A DNA stretch of 64,000 nucleotides. Source: Hirundichthys speculiger. Taxonomy: Eukaryota; Chordata; Actinopteri; Beloniformes; Exocoetidae. This document shows, piece after piece, positions 37,419 through 49,900 of this stretch (within the stretch, counting starts at the first letter, position 1; each line of letters starts with the position of its first letter). Made by a program: the position numbers and the translations under genes. Below the pieces are notes generated by a model. The model did not search any database and was not told the DNA's origin. It saw only the letters and a program-made list of their open reading frames with translations. The stretch covers positions 3,541,501 to 3,605,500 of the forward strand of contig JAGFBZ010001895.1 of NCBI GenBank assembly GCA_018398805.1, in the 5' to 3' direction.

Positions 37419-37816
37419 ACAACAGTTGTGGAAACGAGAGAGCTGAGCCAAAAGGCACGGCTCTCTGTTTACCGGGCAATCTTTGTTCCAACCGTCACCT
37501 ATGGTAATGAACTGTGGGTAGTGACTGAAAGAATGAGATCACGGATACAAGCGGCATAAATGGGTTTTCTCTGTAGGATGGCTGGACTCTCCTTTACAGA
37601 TAGGGTGAAAAGTTTGTCCAACTGGGAGAATGCCATGGGGCAGACTGAGGACATGCAGGAGAGACTACATCTCTCTGCTGGCCTGCGAGCGCCTCTGTGT
37701 TCTCTCAGAGGAGTTGGTGGATGCGGCTGTGGGGAGGGAGGTCTGGGCCTCTCTGCTTGGACTGCTGCCCCCACGACATGATTACAGATAAGCGGAAGAT
37801 AATGGATGGATGGATG

Positions 37817-39594
37817 GGAATTAGTATCTTTTTTCTTATTTTTTTTAATAAAATAAGTAGAAGGACATACCTAAATTACCAGAGACAGTAGCAAGATAAT
37901 GATACATGCTCTGGTTATATAATTTTCAGACAAATTTGATTTCCAGTCACAATTAGGAGGCAAACCTTATTTCAAAGCTGTTTGTAACTTCCTACATTCT
38001 TTGAGCTTCTTTTTTGCCAGTGTTGGATTTTCTATAACAGTTCTGAGTTATATATCTAGAAATAATTTTTAAAAAGTTGATTTTGCCTTGAAGCTGTCAG
38101 TGAAAATCCCACGCTAAAATATTGTTGGGCGACCTTTAGTTTTATTTGTGACATGTATTCAATGTAGCCTCATTTGAATAAGCAGATATTATGTTTTCAT
38201 ATTTTTTGCACATCGGTACAAAATCATCAGAGATGAACTGCATAATTGATGCAGAATGTGACGACTCCTCCACCTGTACACCAGGTGGCGGTGTTGGTTG
38301 TTTTTGGTTTCTTCTGTTACAGGACACACCTGGGCTCAGTGGTTCTCCTCCCATTAAGAAGGCCATTTCCAGACTGTTGCAGGGGGGCTGTGATGAGGCC
38401 TGCTCTGGGAAGCTGAACCTTTCTCACCACTCTGTGTTTGCTGCTGGCGTTGGCTCTGCTAATGGGCTGTGGGCCCAGTTGGCCGGTGATCTGAAATTTC
38501 ACATTTTTTGTTTTTTTTTTAAATAAAAATACATTGTTGGTACCAATGTCTGTAGCCTACTTTATTTAAAATTTTAAAATGATTTTCTGAAATGGGTTGA
38601 TTATAACAAATTGTATGTTTAAAAATCAGCCCATTACACCTTTTTGATACAATGGACTTAACGTAGTTGCAGATTCATTTTCTTCATAGACTCCATTATG
38701 ATTCAGATGGTTTTTCAAAAGATAGAGGTCATTTCCAAAATCATCTTAAAGGCAAAACCTTTTAAGATGAGCCTGACATTCATGGCCAGATATTTTGGTG
38801 TTGCCAACAGATGGGGGATTTTTTTTTTTTTGTTTTGGACAGGGTTTTATTTCATATCTGAGCTTCTTGAACAGCTAAAATATACTAATCTAGCTTGGTC
38901 AGTTTTAATAGCAGTCTGCTGTGCCCTATTTTTAAGACTGAGCCAAACCAGATTAATCTATTTAACTATGAAATGTCCGGTTAATCTTGGTATGTATGGT
39001 CAGTAAGTCTGTATGAATATCTCAATTGCTGATGATGATACTGATTCTTATTTTGAATATGAATAAAAGTGATCTATTGCATACTTATGAAAACTTGTGC
39101 ACAATAAATATACTTTAAAATGTTCAAAGGAGATTCAAAAGAAGAAGGAAGGAAATATTGTACTCATAGAAAGAGTTTATATACAGAAAGAGGACCTACG
39201 TTTACACTTTAACAAGTCTTTTTATACAGAGAAACTTACAGGTTCACTCATGAAGAAAAGTTGTGAAGACTTTGTTACCAGCTTAGAAGCAAATAACTAA
39301 AACTACTTGATGAAAACATACCAAGACTCTCAGTTATCACTCATGGTTTGATGCTTTGCTATTTGCCCTGACACTGCCACTTCCCCCTATCTGGAGACTT
39401 CTGCAGTCAGAGAATCTGCTGGTCGTTGCTCCTGTTCTCCAGCTGGAGGCAGTGGAGGACCAGGAAAGTGCAGTAGTTTTGAATGGAAAAGAGAAGACGG
39501 AGAATCAGTGATGACACTGATGGAAGATTTGAAGATGTGATGTTCGAGCTCGTGTGACGTGATAATAAATATTTGAAGAGCTCCAGCAGTATAA
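37817..39594. other. Intergenic stretch, nothing recognised
   Basis: Open frames of up to about 110 codons occur here on the plus strand, but they lack recognisable domains, splice context or homologues that I know. I treat the stretch as non-coding. Confidence 0.35.
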
Positions 39595-39892
39595 AGAGAC
39601 TGGGTCCCGTTGTGTTACTCAGGCTGCACTACAGCATCTATTCTCAGGTGTGATCCCACTACTGAGCAGTACGGGGGCTTTGACCTGCTCCGTCTCCGAC
39701 CTGGGCCGGTGCACCCCTCCTTAGATGACCTGGTGGTCCCGGGCTCCCCCGGAAACACCATATCAATACCGAACTTAGTGCGGACACCCGATCAGCATAG
39801 ACCACTGCAGCTCAGAGCTCCTGAGCTCAAACGATCCTCCAGCCTCAACCTCCCAGTAACTTGGATTACAGGCACGCGCCACAGCACCCGGC
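39595..39892 (-). ncRNA. 7SL RNA (signal recognition particle RNA), full-length copy
   Basis: On the minus strand the sequence starts GCCGGGTGCTGTGGCGCG and ends in gacccagtctcttt, matching 7SL RNA over its whole length (about 298 bases; human 299). Recognisable parts are the Alu-domain start with GTGCCTGTAATCC, the S-domain stem GGGTGTCCGCACTAAGTTCG (SRP19/SRP54 region), GGACCACCAGGT, GGCCCAGGTCGGAGACGGAG and the returning strand GTAGTGGGATCACACCTG. It carries scattered differences from the conserved sequence, for instance in the GGGCTGTAGTGCGCTATGCC segment. The 3' end has only three T residues, and no CRE-like upstream element is seen. It could be a working gene, a minor variant or an old pseudogene; there is no poly(A) tail. 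Confidence 0.85.
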
Positions 39893-40570
39893 GAGAGACT
39901 CCCCCACTGACAGGTCTTTGAACTGGTACCAAGGTGATGCTCCAACTGTCATGGCAGCGTGGAGGGGAGAACAATACTGCTGTTTTTAGTGGTTTTTAGT
40001 AAATGGACATCTTTGCTGGTTTTCTTCATCTGAATGAACAGCATCCACACAGAAGGAGCTTTTAATATTTTGTTCCATAAATAGATATTTTTATGTTTTC
40101 ATTATTTTTTTTCCTGTATTGTTTTACAGACTTTGAGTCAGCAAACATTTCTTGTAAATCAATTTAGAAGAAAATCAGTTTTGCTCTTGAACATGAGATT
40201 ATTTAAAACAACCAACAATAGATAAAAGTTCAAATGTATTGAAATGATAGAGAAAGATGATAAAAACACTATAGTCAATGTAAAGAGGGTATTTGTTTAA
40301 TTTTAATCCTTAAAAAACGTACTTATAGATAATTCAAGCATAAGATAGCTCAAATTAACTTGTTGGTGAACAAATGGATATCAAATTGTGAATTTTCCAT
40401 CACTAGAACTCATCAATCCTTTAGCTATCTTTGAATATTTATTATTTATAAGCTGTTATATTACTTTCAGTTTTAAATTTTACCAAATTATTAAATTTAT
40501 TTCAATGAAAAACACTAAGATGTAAAAGTGGCTTATTAAGGCCATTTAATTTAATAAATAGACATAATCA

Positions 40571-40932
40571 GGGGAAGCATGGTGGCTTGGTGGTCAGCAC
40601 TGTTACCTCACAGCAGGAAGGTTCTTGGTTCGAACCTCAGCAGGGGTCTTTCTATTTAGAGTTTGCATGTTTTCCTTGTGCTTGCATCAATTTCCTCCAG
40701 GTACTCTGGCTTCCTCTCAGTCCAAAGATGTGCATGTCAGGTTAATTGGTGGTTCTAATTTGGCTTTAGGAGTGAGAGTGCATGGTTGTTTTTTCTACAT
40801 GTGGCTCTGCGATGGACTGGTGACCTGTCCAGGGTGGACCCCTGCCTTTCGCCTGAAGACAGCTGGCATAGGCTCCAGCAGATCCCTGTGACCCTGCATT
40901 AAGCAGGCATGGATGGATGGATGGATGGATGG
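40571..40932 (+). mobile_element. tRNA-derived SINE (V-SINE type), near full length
   Basis: The element begins ggggaagcatggtggcttgg, has a pol III A-box-like region and a perfect B-box GGTTCGAACC near 40630, then the conserved body (gagtttgcatgttttcc, tccaaagatgtgca, gacctgtccagggtgga) and an ATGG-repeat tail. These parts match a very common teleost SINE. A diverged, 3'-shortened relative lies on the minus strand at about 60307-60487. Confidence 0.85.
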
Positions 40933-41558
40933 ACGTGTAATGAGAGGAAGTCAGAATATTTTTCAATCACCTTGACATCCAAGACATGAACAAAATGAGC
41001 TCATTACTGAACCACCTACCAGTCACTAAGCTTTAAATTTGGTTATTTAATTTTCTAAATACCATTATAAATGAATCAGTCATTTGCATTAGTAAATAAT
41101 AGCATTGTAAATTGTGTAGATGCTCCTCAACCTCAGCCCTGCATCTCTGCCTGCTCTCCTCCCTTCATGAACTGCTGCTGCATGCTGGTGCCGCAGGCAG
41201 GCTGAGGAGTCAGTTTGCAACTTGGCGGCTTCAGTATGGATACTTTAATTTCTGGGTGGATATTTTCTCCATCTGTATGTGTATGTTCTTTTCGCTATCT
41301 GTCCTTTTTTTTTTTTCTAAAAAAGTCTTTTTAATTCACCCCTCTCGTGGTGGTTGATTTACCCATTTAAATGCCTGATATGTCAAATTACCAGTCAAAT
41401 CCGGTGGAAGATTTTTTTTGTTTCCATTTGTTTGTGTTTATTTTATCCGGTGGAATCATGCTGTTCGGAACATCTATAATATATTTATCATAACATCAGA
41501 AACTTTCCACAATACCACAACTGGCCCAAGACAACCACCAGAATTTCATCCTAACTAG

Positions 41559-42376
41559 ATGAACTATGTCAACCATCAGGTGGATGATTTAAGAGACAGA
41601 CTGCAGAAAAAGAACAACTTTCTCACAAAGGAAAAGGAGAAGAGAACTGCAGCAGAAAGAGAAAGTAACTTGCAGAGTGAAAAGCTGAAAGAGGTGGAAA
41701 AAGTTCTGGATGATGAACTCAGACTGGTCTGTGTAAAGGAGCTCAACCCCATTATTGAAAACCTGAGTAAATTCAGAAGAGCTCCTGAAGCAGACAGTCA
41801 TGGCAAATCGAGATGTACAGAGGCCAGTTTCATGGTCCTCGTGGATCTAGAAAACCTAAAAAATCAGCAGCAAGAAAGACTAACACTAGTCTTCAAGTGG
41901 CCTCCCAACCAAGAGCACAGGATGAGGCGAAAGAGAACAAACAAGAGGATTTCAGCTTCCAGGACTCTGTAGGTGACCAAAACCAACCATCAGAAGGGAA
42001 TCAAGATCAGATCAACAACCTGCTACATCAAGAGAATGATTTGACAAACAGGCTGCAGAACAATGACGACCTTCTCGCTCAAGAAAAAGAGATGAAGCTT
42101 GCTGCAGAGAAGGAGTGAAATTTGAAAGTGGAACAACTTCAAGAGGTTGAAAGTCTCTTGAAGAAAAGGTACCATCGCAGAATAGCCACTTAAAAAGCAC
42201 TCAAATGGTGCCAACACGGCAATGTGGATGACTTACGTCTGTCCTCTAAAGCACCTCAAACACTCAGAGAGGATCGCCTAAGATCTGCAGAGTCCCTCAA
42301 GGAGCTGGAAAAGGTGAAACAGCAGCTGGAAGAGAAGACCAGCTCTAACACTGAACTGGCTTCCAAAGTGAAAATA
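41559..42376 (+). pseudogene. Decayed coiled-coil coding region of unknown identity
   Basis: Plus-strand translation gives lysine/glutamate-rich coiled coil with an internal repeat: KKNNFLTKEKEKRTAAERE (about 41607-41663), then QNNDDLLAQEKEMKLAAEKE (about 42057-42116), each followed by NLxxExLxEVE. A third segment (RLRSAESLKELEKVKQQLEE) follows. The frame shifts between about 41800 and 41830, a TGA stands at 42116-42118 and another stop near 42190, so it is not one intact gene. An ATG with no clear upstream exon opens at 41559, and the last open piece stops at a donor-like cag/gtac. I do not recognise the protein. A retrocopy, a decayed tandem-repeat gene or part of a mobile element are all possible. 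Confidence 0.45.
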
Positions 42377-42916
42377 CAGGTACACACCATAGACTGCACA
42401 AGTCACAAGTCTCATGATGGTGTTAAAGAAACCTTGATGCTGATTAAGGTACTTTTGCACAAAAACAAAAAAACTTGTTGATCTCAACACCAATAGTAGC
42501 AGTCTTATTATTATTATTATGATTATTTACATCTGATATTCTTTTTATATGAGTTTAAAGTAATGCCAGAAAGAAGGGTAAAATGATCCTGCATGGATCT
42601 TGAATGAACTCTGGCTTGACAAATAAGCAAGCAAACGTTATTTCAAATGTGTAGACTGTTGTAGGGGAATTCAACTAGATTTCTGGAAGTGTGGTGTTAT
42701 TTCTATTTGTGCAAAAATGTTGCTGAAAGCCAACTAAAGCTATATTCCTTTGATACAGAGCAACAGAAATAGTTGCAATATATTTATATAGCAAACATGG
42801 CAGTAAATTTAGTTTGAGAAGGAACAATGTTTTATTTGTTATCAGCAACATGTTCAGACAGACTTTGACTTTTATCAAATAACTTTACCAGTCTTTTTCT
42901 TTTCGTCTCATTTTAG

Positions 42917-44141
42917 ATCAAATGAAGCAAAGAGAATACAGAAAAATATATTCATTATAGTGCTTATAAATGTTATTTCTCTTTCACTGAAATTCCAAAA
43001 GATTTGCATCCATTTCTTAAAAATAAAAGCTTGGATGAAGATAACCTTTGAGATATTCCTCCATTTTTTTTTTGTCTCTTACATTGCTTTATATAGGTTG
43101 TAATTGTACATAATAGATAAAACTGATCAGGTTCATTTATGACTTTGAGTCTCATATCAGACGACGCTCATCCTCCACTGACATCTGGAATCAACGGCCC
43201 ATGCTCAACACAACTGGGACGTTTCACTGTTGGTTGTGGTTTCAATCTATGATTTCTGGACTTGTAACTAAAACGTTTTGCAAAGTCATCAGAAGAAGTC
43301 GACCTGATAGCTGATGTAAACAAATATGATATTTAAATGTGCTCTCTTTCATTTACTGCTCTAACCCCACCTCACACCTGCTGTCTGCAACGCTCTGTCG
43401 CATTTTGTATCATTTCACTTCTGGTTTTTGTGCTTTTTGGGAACATTGCTGTTACACAAAGCTTAATTTCTCTGTAAACTGATCACTCAGCAACATCAGT
43501 GCAACAGAATTTCAGTCCCGTTTCTAAATGTCTCTACAGCACCAAAAGTGCAACTCTGCAATCGAGCCTGAAAACAAACACACTGCACTTGGAGACTGAT
43601 GACAGCTGGTTGCTGACAAAAAATGGAGGGTATGTAACAAATCAAATTCTACTCCTTCTAGAGACATGCTGGAGCACTGTCATTTCTTTGATGAGATTAT
43701 GGGTGTAGATGTGAGCCAAGACACTGATGCAGACGTGGTTAATGGCTTTCATTTTTCTCCTTTTATCTTATTATTTATCACCATCTTTTCTGTCTCCATC
43801 AATCACAGCTTTTAAGGCAAGTTTCAGCACTGATAAATCTCCTGATGTCCTGAGTGGCTGCAACACATTATGTTCAATATTTATGTCTTAATTATTATTT
43901 GAGTAATTTTTAATCAAATATTTAGATGTTTTACACAACAGTCATCTTCAGGCAGACTTCTGCCCAGATAGTTCCAGATCCTTCCTGTCCACAGCTGGAA
44001 CCAACTACAATTAATCTTTGAAGAAACTTAAATAACAAAACCTACCGCAAGTTAATTTAAGAAAATATATTTCAATTTAATTTTTTTGAACTGAAACAGA
44101 TGTTAACATATTCTTTGATATTTTCCTCTCAGATTAAATGG
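42917..44141 (+). pseudogene. Immunoglobulin heavy-chain membrane-exon remnant, Ig domains deleted
   Basis: The unit is a diverged partial copy of the one at 55.2-57.5 kb. 43166-43600 matches 55477-55950 (shared catcctccactgacatctgg and tcatcagaagaagtcg). The match then jumps to 57160-57390, so the three Ig-domain exons are missing. The membrane exon is recognisable at about 43665-43815 (ctggagcactgtcatttctt, shared exactly) but has stops. A last-exon relic (ctcag then ATTAAATGG, 44133-44141) has lost its stop codon. A further last-exon motif ATCAAATGA after an acceptor stands at 42917-42925 and suggests that yet another unit once preceded this one. Confidence 0.7.
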
Positions 44142-44979
44142 TGACCAATACAAGACAGATCCTAGTCTATTTCAAAATTCAAACTTTATTTGGACATTTT
44201 TGGATTTTGCCATATCTCATTTTAATTTTCACTTTCCAGAGCTGATGCAGGAGTATCAGCAGTATCACAGAAGTACAGCATCCAGGAATACAAGAAAACA
44301 AGACTAAAGGGATACATTTGAACTGAGGAACAGAGTCTTAATAAGGGCATCATAAGATCAGAAAAAAAAAAAAAATCAAGATTCATCAAAAAAATCCAAA
44401 AGATGAAACATAAACACAGGCCAACACAGGAAAATAAATGCAACACCATGCCACTGATAAAGTATAACTGAATTAAACTGAATTATATATTCACAAATCT
44501 AAGTACATTAAAGTGGAGTCCAAGTTTTATGGTTTTATAGTGATCTTCTTCCTCATTTTGAAGCCCTTAAAAGCAAAAAAAAATACATGCATTAGTTTAT
44601 TTACATTATTGAAAAATATGATTCACACATAAAACCACAACACCAAGTTTTTTTTCTGCCTGAGTTATTAATCGCTTTATTCTTCTGTTATTTTTACATA
44701 TGAAATTTAATCTGACAGTACCCTATTGTTTGTATATTGTGTTTGTTGTTAAAATAAAATGAATAGATATTGCTATGTCTCTTCAAAACAGGTCAGTCTA
44801 GCAGGGCCAATCACAGGTGCACAGGTAAACTGAAACATCTGAGCCTCTCCCTCTGTAGTTAACATTTCCCAAAAAGCTGAAGGAAGGCTGATCTGAGAGC
44901 AGCTCAGAGTAGGTATACCACAAGTCACTCACTATTCATGCTATTGCACACTATTTACCTGACACATTCTAGTCACACT

Positions 44980-45660
44980 TTGGCTTCCTGTTAAATTGGG
45001 GAAAGGATTTAAAAGTCTTCTCTTCACAAATAAAGCCCTTAAAGGTCTCGCTCCCTCTCATCGTGAGGAACTTATAGTTCCATATCATCCCAAAAGAGCA
45101 CTTTGCTCTCAAATGCAGGCTTACTTGTTTCCAACAAGCAGAATGGGAGGCAGAGCCTGCAGTTACCAGGCTCCTCTTTTGTGGAGGCAGACAACCTCTC
45201 TGTCTTTGAGATTTGACTTGAAATGTTTTGTTTCCCGAAGACAAATGTTTGCATTTGTTGGTGTCCCTTCTCTGTCCCCCTGTCCCACCGCGCCAAATAG
45301 ATGAAGTGCATGTTCCTCCTATCTGAGTCTGGTAGGAAATGGAAATTCCATCTAGCTAGAAGGGAGTTCTTCCTCTCTGTCACCGTGTCCATGCTCAAGG
45401 CAGGGGACTGAATCAATGATAAAATTCAATTAGATGTGTTGGGTTCCTTTACTAAATTGTTTTTTTTTTTTTTTTTTTTTTTTTTAATAAAAATGGAAAG
45501 GATTAGAATGTTTATATGGATTACACTATGTTGAATTTCATTTGAATCTCACTGGACTGCAATAAACTTGTTACCTTTCTGTGCTTTGTACTTTGAGATG
45601 AACTTGGTTGTGGTTGGCTGCTACACTGATAAAATTAACTGAACTGGATTGAATAAAAAT
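44980..45660 (+). mobile_element. LINE (L2/CR1-like) 3' fragment
   Basis: Plus-strand translation gives the C-terminus of a fish LINE reverse transcriptase (KALKGLAPSHREELIVPYHP, MGGRACSYQAPLLWRQTTSL). Untranslated sequence follows with ggagttcttcctctctgtca, the kind of tail seen after this domain. It is 5'-truncated and carries a poly-T run at 45461-45485. It cannot encode a product. Confidence 0.65.
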
Positions 45661-45700
45661 CATAAATCATATGGAATTGCAGTTTTGAACCAGGTAGACT

Positions 45701-46828
45701 TAGGGATGCACGATAACTGTTTTTTAAAACCGATACCGATAACCGATAACTATTCGATATCTCATATCAACTTAAATAAGGTGCATTACTGACTGATATA
45801 AATAAAAATAAAGGCTCCTTGAACTGATGGAAATACATGCATCAGAATTACAAACTGAAAAAATGCATTCCTCGAATGACAATAAAAAATAATGCAAAGT
45901 GCATAATGTACTGACACAAGTTAGACTTGTCTGTGTAAATAAACTGAAAAAGTACACTCCATGGTAACAGAAAATTATGTTTAAAGGATTTTGGCTTGTG
46001 GTTCCATTCAAATGAATGCCTTTAATTAAAGTAATGAGGTACAGGTAGTTTTTTTTTTTTTTAATCCCATGGAAGCTTTAGATGAGAGAAATAATTGGCG
46101 AGGAGAGGAGAGGAGAGGAGAGGAAAGGAAAGGAGAGGTGAGGGGAAGGGAGGGGAGTGGAGCGGAGGGGAGACTTGCAGCGGGCTTGCTCACGTTAGCG
46201 CAATTTCAAAACTCCATGGAAGCGACAGTTATGTTTCAGGTGGCTGATTGGGTTTGATGTATTAAAGCTTGTGCTATTTTTCCCTCCTTCGCTTGGAGCA
46301 TTTGTCACAAATAACCAGCGAACTATCTTCCTTCTGAAACTTTAACGAAGTTCCATACAATCGCCGCCATGTTTTTTTTTTCTATCAGCGCACTGTGCCG
46401 CAATGCTGCAATTCAAGGTGTAACGTAAATTCCTCCGTTCCCTCGTTTGCTAGTCGTTCTTTCAGCCTTGTTTATTTTTTCTCTTGTTTATGTGTAACAT
46501 GTGGGAAAATACTGCGAATATCAATTAAAGTCAGCCAACTACCACAATTATGACCAAGTTAACAAGTTGTTTTTTGGCATGAGGGGGTGTTCTTGATTTT
46601 CCTTACTGAGAAATTGTTTTTCTGATTATGCCGACGTCACTTGACCATAACATTCAACTGCCAGGTCATTCAAGGCTCAGAGGGAGCGAGGCACTGCCGT
46701 GTTGACAAAAATATATACTGTATGTTATCAGGGGCTATTCATCATCATATCAGACTTATCGGGATGACGTCATAATTTCCTGTTATCAGCCCGATAGTTA
46801 TCGGGTTGATAATTATCGTGCACCCCTA
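45701..46828. mobile_element. hAT-type element, 1.1 kb, with exact 8-bp target duplication
   Basis: The left end tagggatgcacgataa and the reverse complement of the right end, taggggtgcacgataa, differ at one base. The 8-bp duplication ggtagact is exact at 45693-45700 and 46829-46836. The interior has no transposase frame. It includes a purine-rich block (aggag/gaaag repeats, about 46101-46172). It ends 147 bases from the cfap53 stop codon, just beyond a possible ATTAAA signal (minus strand, 46905-46900). Confidence 0.9.
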
Positions 46829-46974
46829 GGTAGACTGTATTTACTGTGCTTCTGAAATTCAGTCCGGTGCAGTGAGATGAGGTGTTGACTTTTTCAAAGT
46901 TTAATTGACAAAGAATCTTGCAGAGCACAGCTTCTTCAAGATAAAATGTGGATCAGGAGTTTTCTGGAAGCATC

Positions 46975-49900
46975 TCACTCTGTGACTGCAGACCTGTACC
47001 TCCTAAAAGGGTGGATGTTGGTGGAGCTGGGCTCACGCATGGAGTGGATCTGATCTTTCTTGTGGATGTAGAGCTGCTCTATGATGGGTCCCAGCTGAGG
47101 CTCCCTGAGATCCTGAGCGCTCTGCTCAGAATGAAGCTGCTGCTGCTGTTTAATCTGAACCCACAGGTCAGCCTGATGCGCCGCTGCCGTCTGCCGCCGC
47201 CTGCAGACAGTGTCAAGTTATACAAACAGGAAATGACAGCACGATCATAAGGGTCCTGGAGGTCAGCTGACGTACCGGCACCTCTCCTCCTTTTCCTTCA
47301 TGTTTGCCTCCTCCACCACTCTGCTCAGCTCCTCCTTCTCTTTTTGCAGCTCAGCTTGTTTTTGCAAATTTTCATCCACTGAAAACATACACACAAAACA
47401 TCTATGAATGACTTATTAGACATTTTACAAATAAAAGTGTGGAAACGTGTGTCTTTAATGGTCTTGTATGACAAAAAAATAATGTTATCAACCGCATTAG
47501 CATGTTGAACTGTTTATCTTGAATTGTTCCTCCATCACTGTGACAACTGTGGACTTCTGCTTTAAATCTTCAGAGCATCTAGTGTCAGAAAGGTGAGGTC
47601 TGACCAGTCTTCTTCATGTTCCATGTAGAAGATTGGTACAACCAATCCTGACACTTATTGAGCTGATATTCACAACTAATTTAGAGGAGCGACAAGAAAC
47701 TGAAGTTGGCAAACGCAATGAGGAAAAGTTAAAATGAGCTAAGTGTAAAGGCAAGAATGAGCTAGGTGGAGAAGGCTGAGGAGGTCTGTCATCCAGGAGG
47801 AGCTTGGAGTCACTGCTCCTAAACATCTAAAGCAGTAAGTTGAGGTGGTAAATACATCTCATCAGGATGACTACTAATGTCTTTGTTTTGTGCATGTCCA
47901 ATCAGAATGAAGAAAGATTGCAGAAGATATCACATCTCAGCTGACTTGGGAACACCTCCATGCTGGGGCGCCGAAAAGGGGGGGTAAAGGATACGGATTA
48001 TAGGGGCCCATGATTGAGGGGGGCCCAGAGAGGCCCCTAATGATGATCAAAAATAGCATCAACAAATTTCGCTGCTGTGTTGGGGGGCCCTGTAAAGATT
48101 CTTTTCATGGGGCCCAAAATCCCTAGCGGCGCCCCTGTCTCCATGTATCTCAATGATGCCAAGTTAAACCATGTCGAAGCTAAGTTTGGACTGCGGTGCC
48201 TTTGCACTCTCAAAAAGCTGTTTTATAGGATTCAATTTTGGATTTTGGCTTGGTTTATTTTATTCATGAAATATCTCTTTGGGGAATAATAAAGTGTTTC
48301 TGGGAGTTTGTTAAGGTGATGAAAAATCTGAGTCCAAACATGAAACATGAACATGAAATGTGACAGATCTGCTGGTGATGTCTGGCCTCCTTACATTTGT
48401 GCTGGATCTGCAGGCGGCGGGCCTCCATCACTTGGTCCATCATGCGTCTTTGGGCCTCTCTTTGCAGCCGGTGCTGATCTTCCCGTTTCATCCATACCTC
48501 CTTCAGCTTCTCCTCCATCAGCTGCTCTGCCTCCTCTTCTTCCCTCCTTTGCCTCTCCTGCTCCTCTGCCAGATATCGCTGGTACCTCTGCTGCTCCTCC
48601 CGCAGCTTTGCCTGAATACAACAGAGCTCCTTTCAGACTTAAAAATCTCTTAAATCTAATATCTGTTGTCTTCTAAACTACATAGATTATGAGACCTGGG
48701 TTTTATTAATTTCATTTTTTTTTTGTATAGAAATCAGTCTTGATTATTGTAGTTTGTCATTATTAACCTGCTTTACAAAACTGATTCTGTGTACTCAGTT
48801 TGAAGTAGCTGGATTGCAGCTCTCTGATGCTACCTACTGGTCTGCACTAGTAATAGCATTAACTGCAGAACAGCATGCTTTTAATGAAGATTAAAAGGAA
48901 AACAGCTCAGTGACCAACAACAAATGCTATCACGTGATCATCACCATCTCTGAAATCACATTATCTTCAACTCTGCCTGCATCCCGATTTTGAATTACCA
49001 ATTTAAATGTGTTCTGTTTACAAATGTGTCAAACAAAGTAGCAGGGGCTGAAGATGTTTGTCAAATTTCTGTGGAGGTGAGGCATCCTTCTGTTACTTGG
49101 AACTGTTCTTTCAGGTGAGGCAAATGCACCTTTGTGTTTACAGTATCCTCCCTCTCCTTGGTCTCCTGGTGCAGCACCTGCTGCAAGATGCTCATATCCA
49201 GCTGCAGCTCCTCCTGCTGCTCTCGGGCCAGGTGCTTCATCTTCAGACGCAGGTCTTGATCTAGCTGGCGGCGGCGACACTCCTTCTCCTGCTGTTTCAC
49301 CTGCTTCTCTCGCTGTTCCTGCAGGAGTTCTGTCTGCCTCTTTTGTAGCTGCAAACATTCATGCAGAAACAACAGATTTATAGTACAGAGAGCAGCTCTG
49401 TGGTTTCCACCTGGCTTCATACAAGAAGGAAGTGTTGTGGTCTCTAATGACCTCTCAAATCTGAGGTCAATTGATACTGAAACTGTTCGAGTAACCTGAA
49501 ATTTTATAGTGATCAGCCACAACAATGAAGACCACTGATGAAAGTAAAAATAATTATATCATCACACACTGGGTGGTATTTATCAGGTGAACACTATACT
49601 TGAAAATTATGTGTTGGAAACAGGCAAAAGGGTCATAGATCTCCACAACTGTGGATCTTTTGGGTATGTTCATAGTAGTCAGGTCCTCCAGAAACTGTAG
49701 GGAAGAAAACCTGATTTACTCATGGATATGGAGTTGGGGCTAGTCAGGATACACGTGCTGACACACAGGCACATGAGCATAAATACTGAACCATGCTGGA
49801 AGATGACCAGTGGAGCGCCAGAAGGGCCAGATGTCAAACACATGTTCTGTTGTAAATGAATATTACTTTTAAATATTGTGGTCATTGAAAGCGATTTGTT

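Larger units (their letters stand above)
35080..37816 (+). mobile_element. LINE (Rex1/L2-like) 3' half split by two later insertions
   Basis: Three plus-strand pieces read in order as one reverse-transcriptase C-terminal region: 35080-35186 (ADDVVLLAPSSGDLQFSLER), 35602-35820 (GMRISTSKSETMVLSQKRVE, then SAVLRTLYRSV after a frameshift) and 37419-37816 (RELSQKARLSVYRAIFVPTV, later AGLSFTDRVKS). The last piece ends in ataagcggaagataatgg plus ATGG repeats, a typical 3' tail. The first break is a TTAA-flanked MITE, the second an unclassified 1.6-kb insertion. Stops and frameshifts show a dead copy. The clade name is from memory of similar fish sequences. Confidence 0.8.

Noticed and set aside
38698..39006. 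102-codon frame with hydrophobic stretches
   Set aside because: AT-rich sequence readily gives Phe/Leu/Ile-rich frames. There is no signal or splice support.
46948..47250. 100-codon plus-strand frame overlapping cfap53 exon 8
   Set aside because: Antisense to the conserved C-terminal exon of cfap53; a shadow frame.
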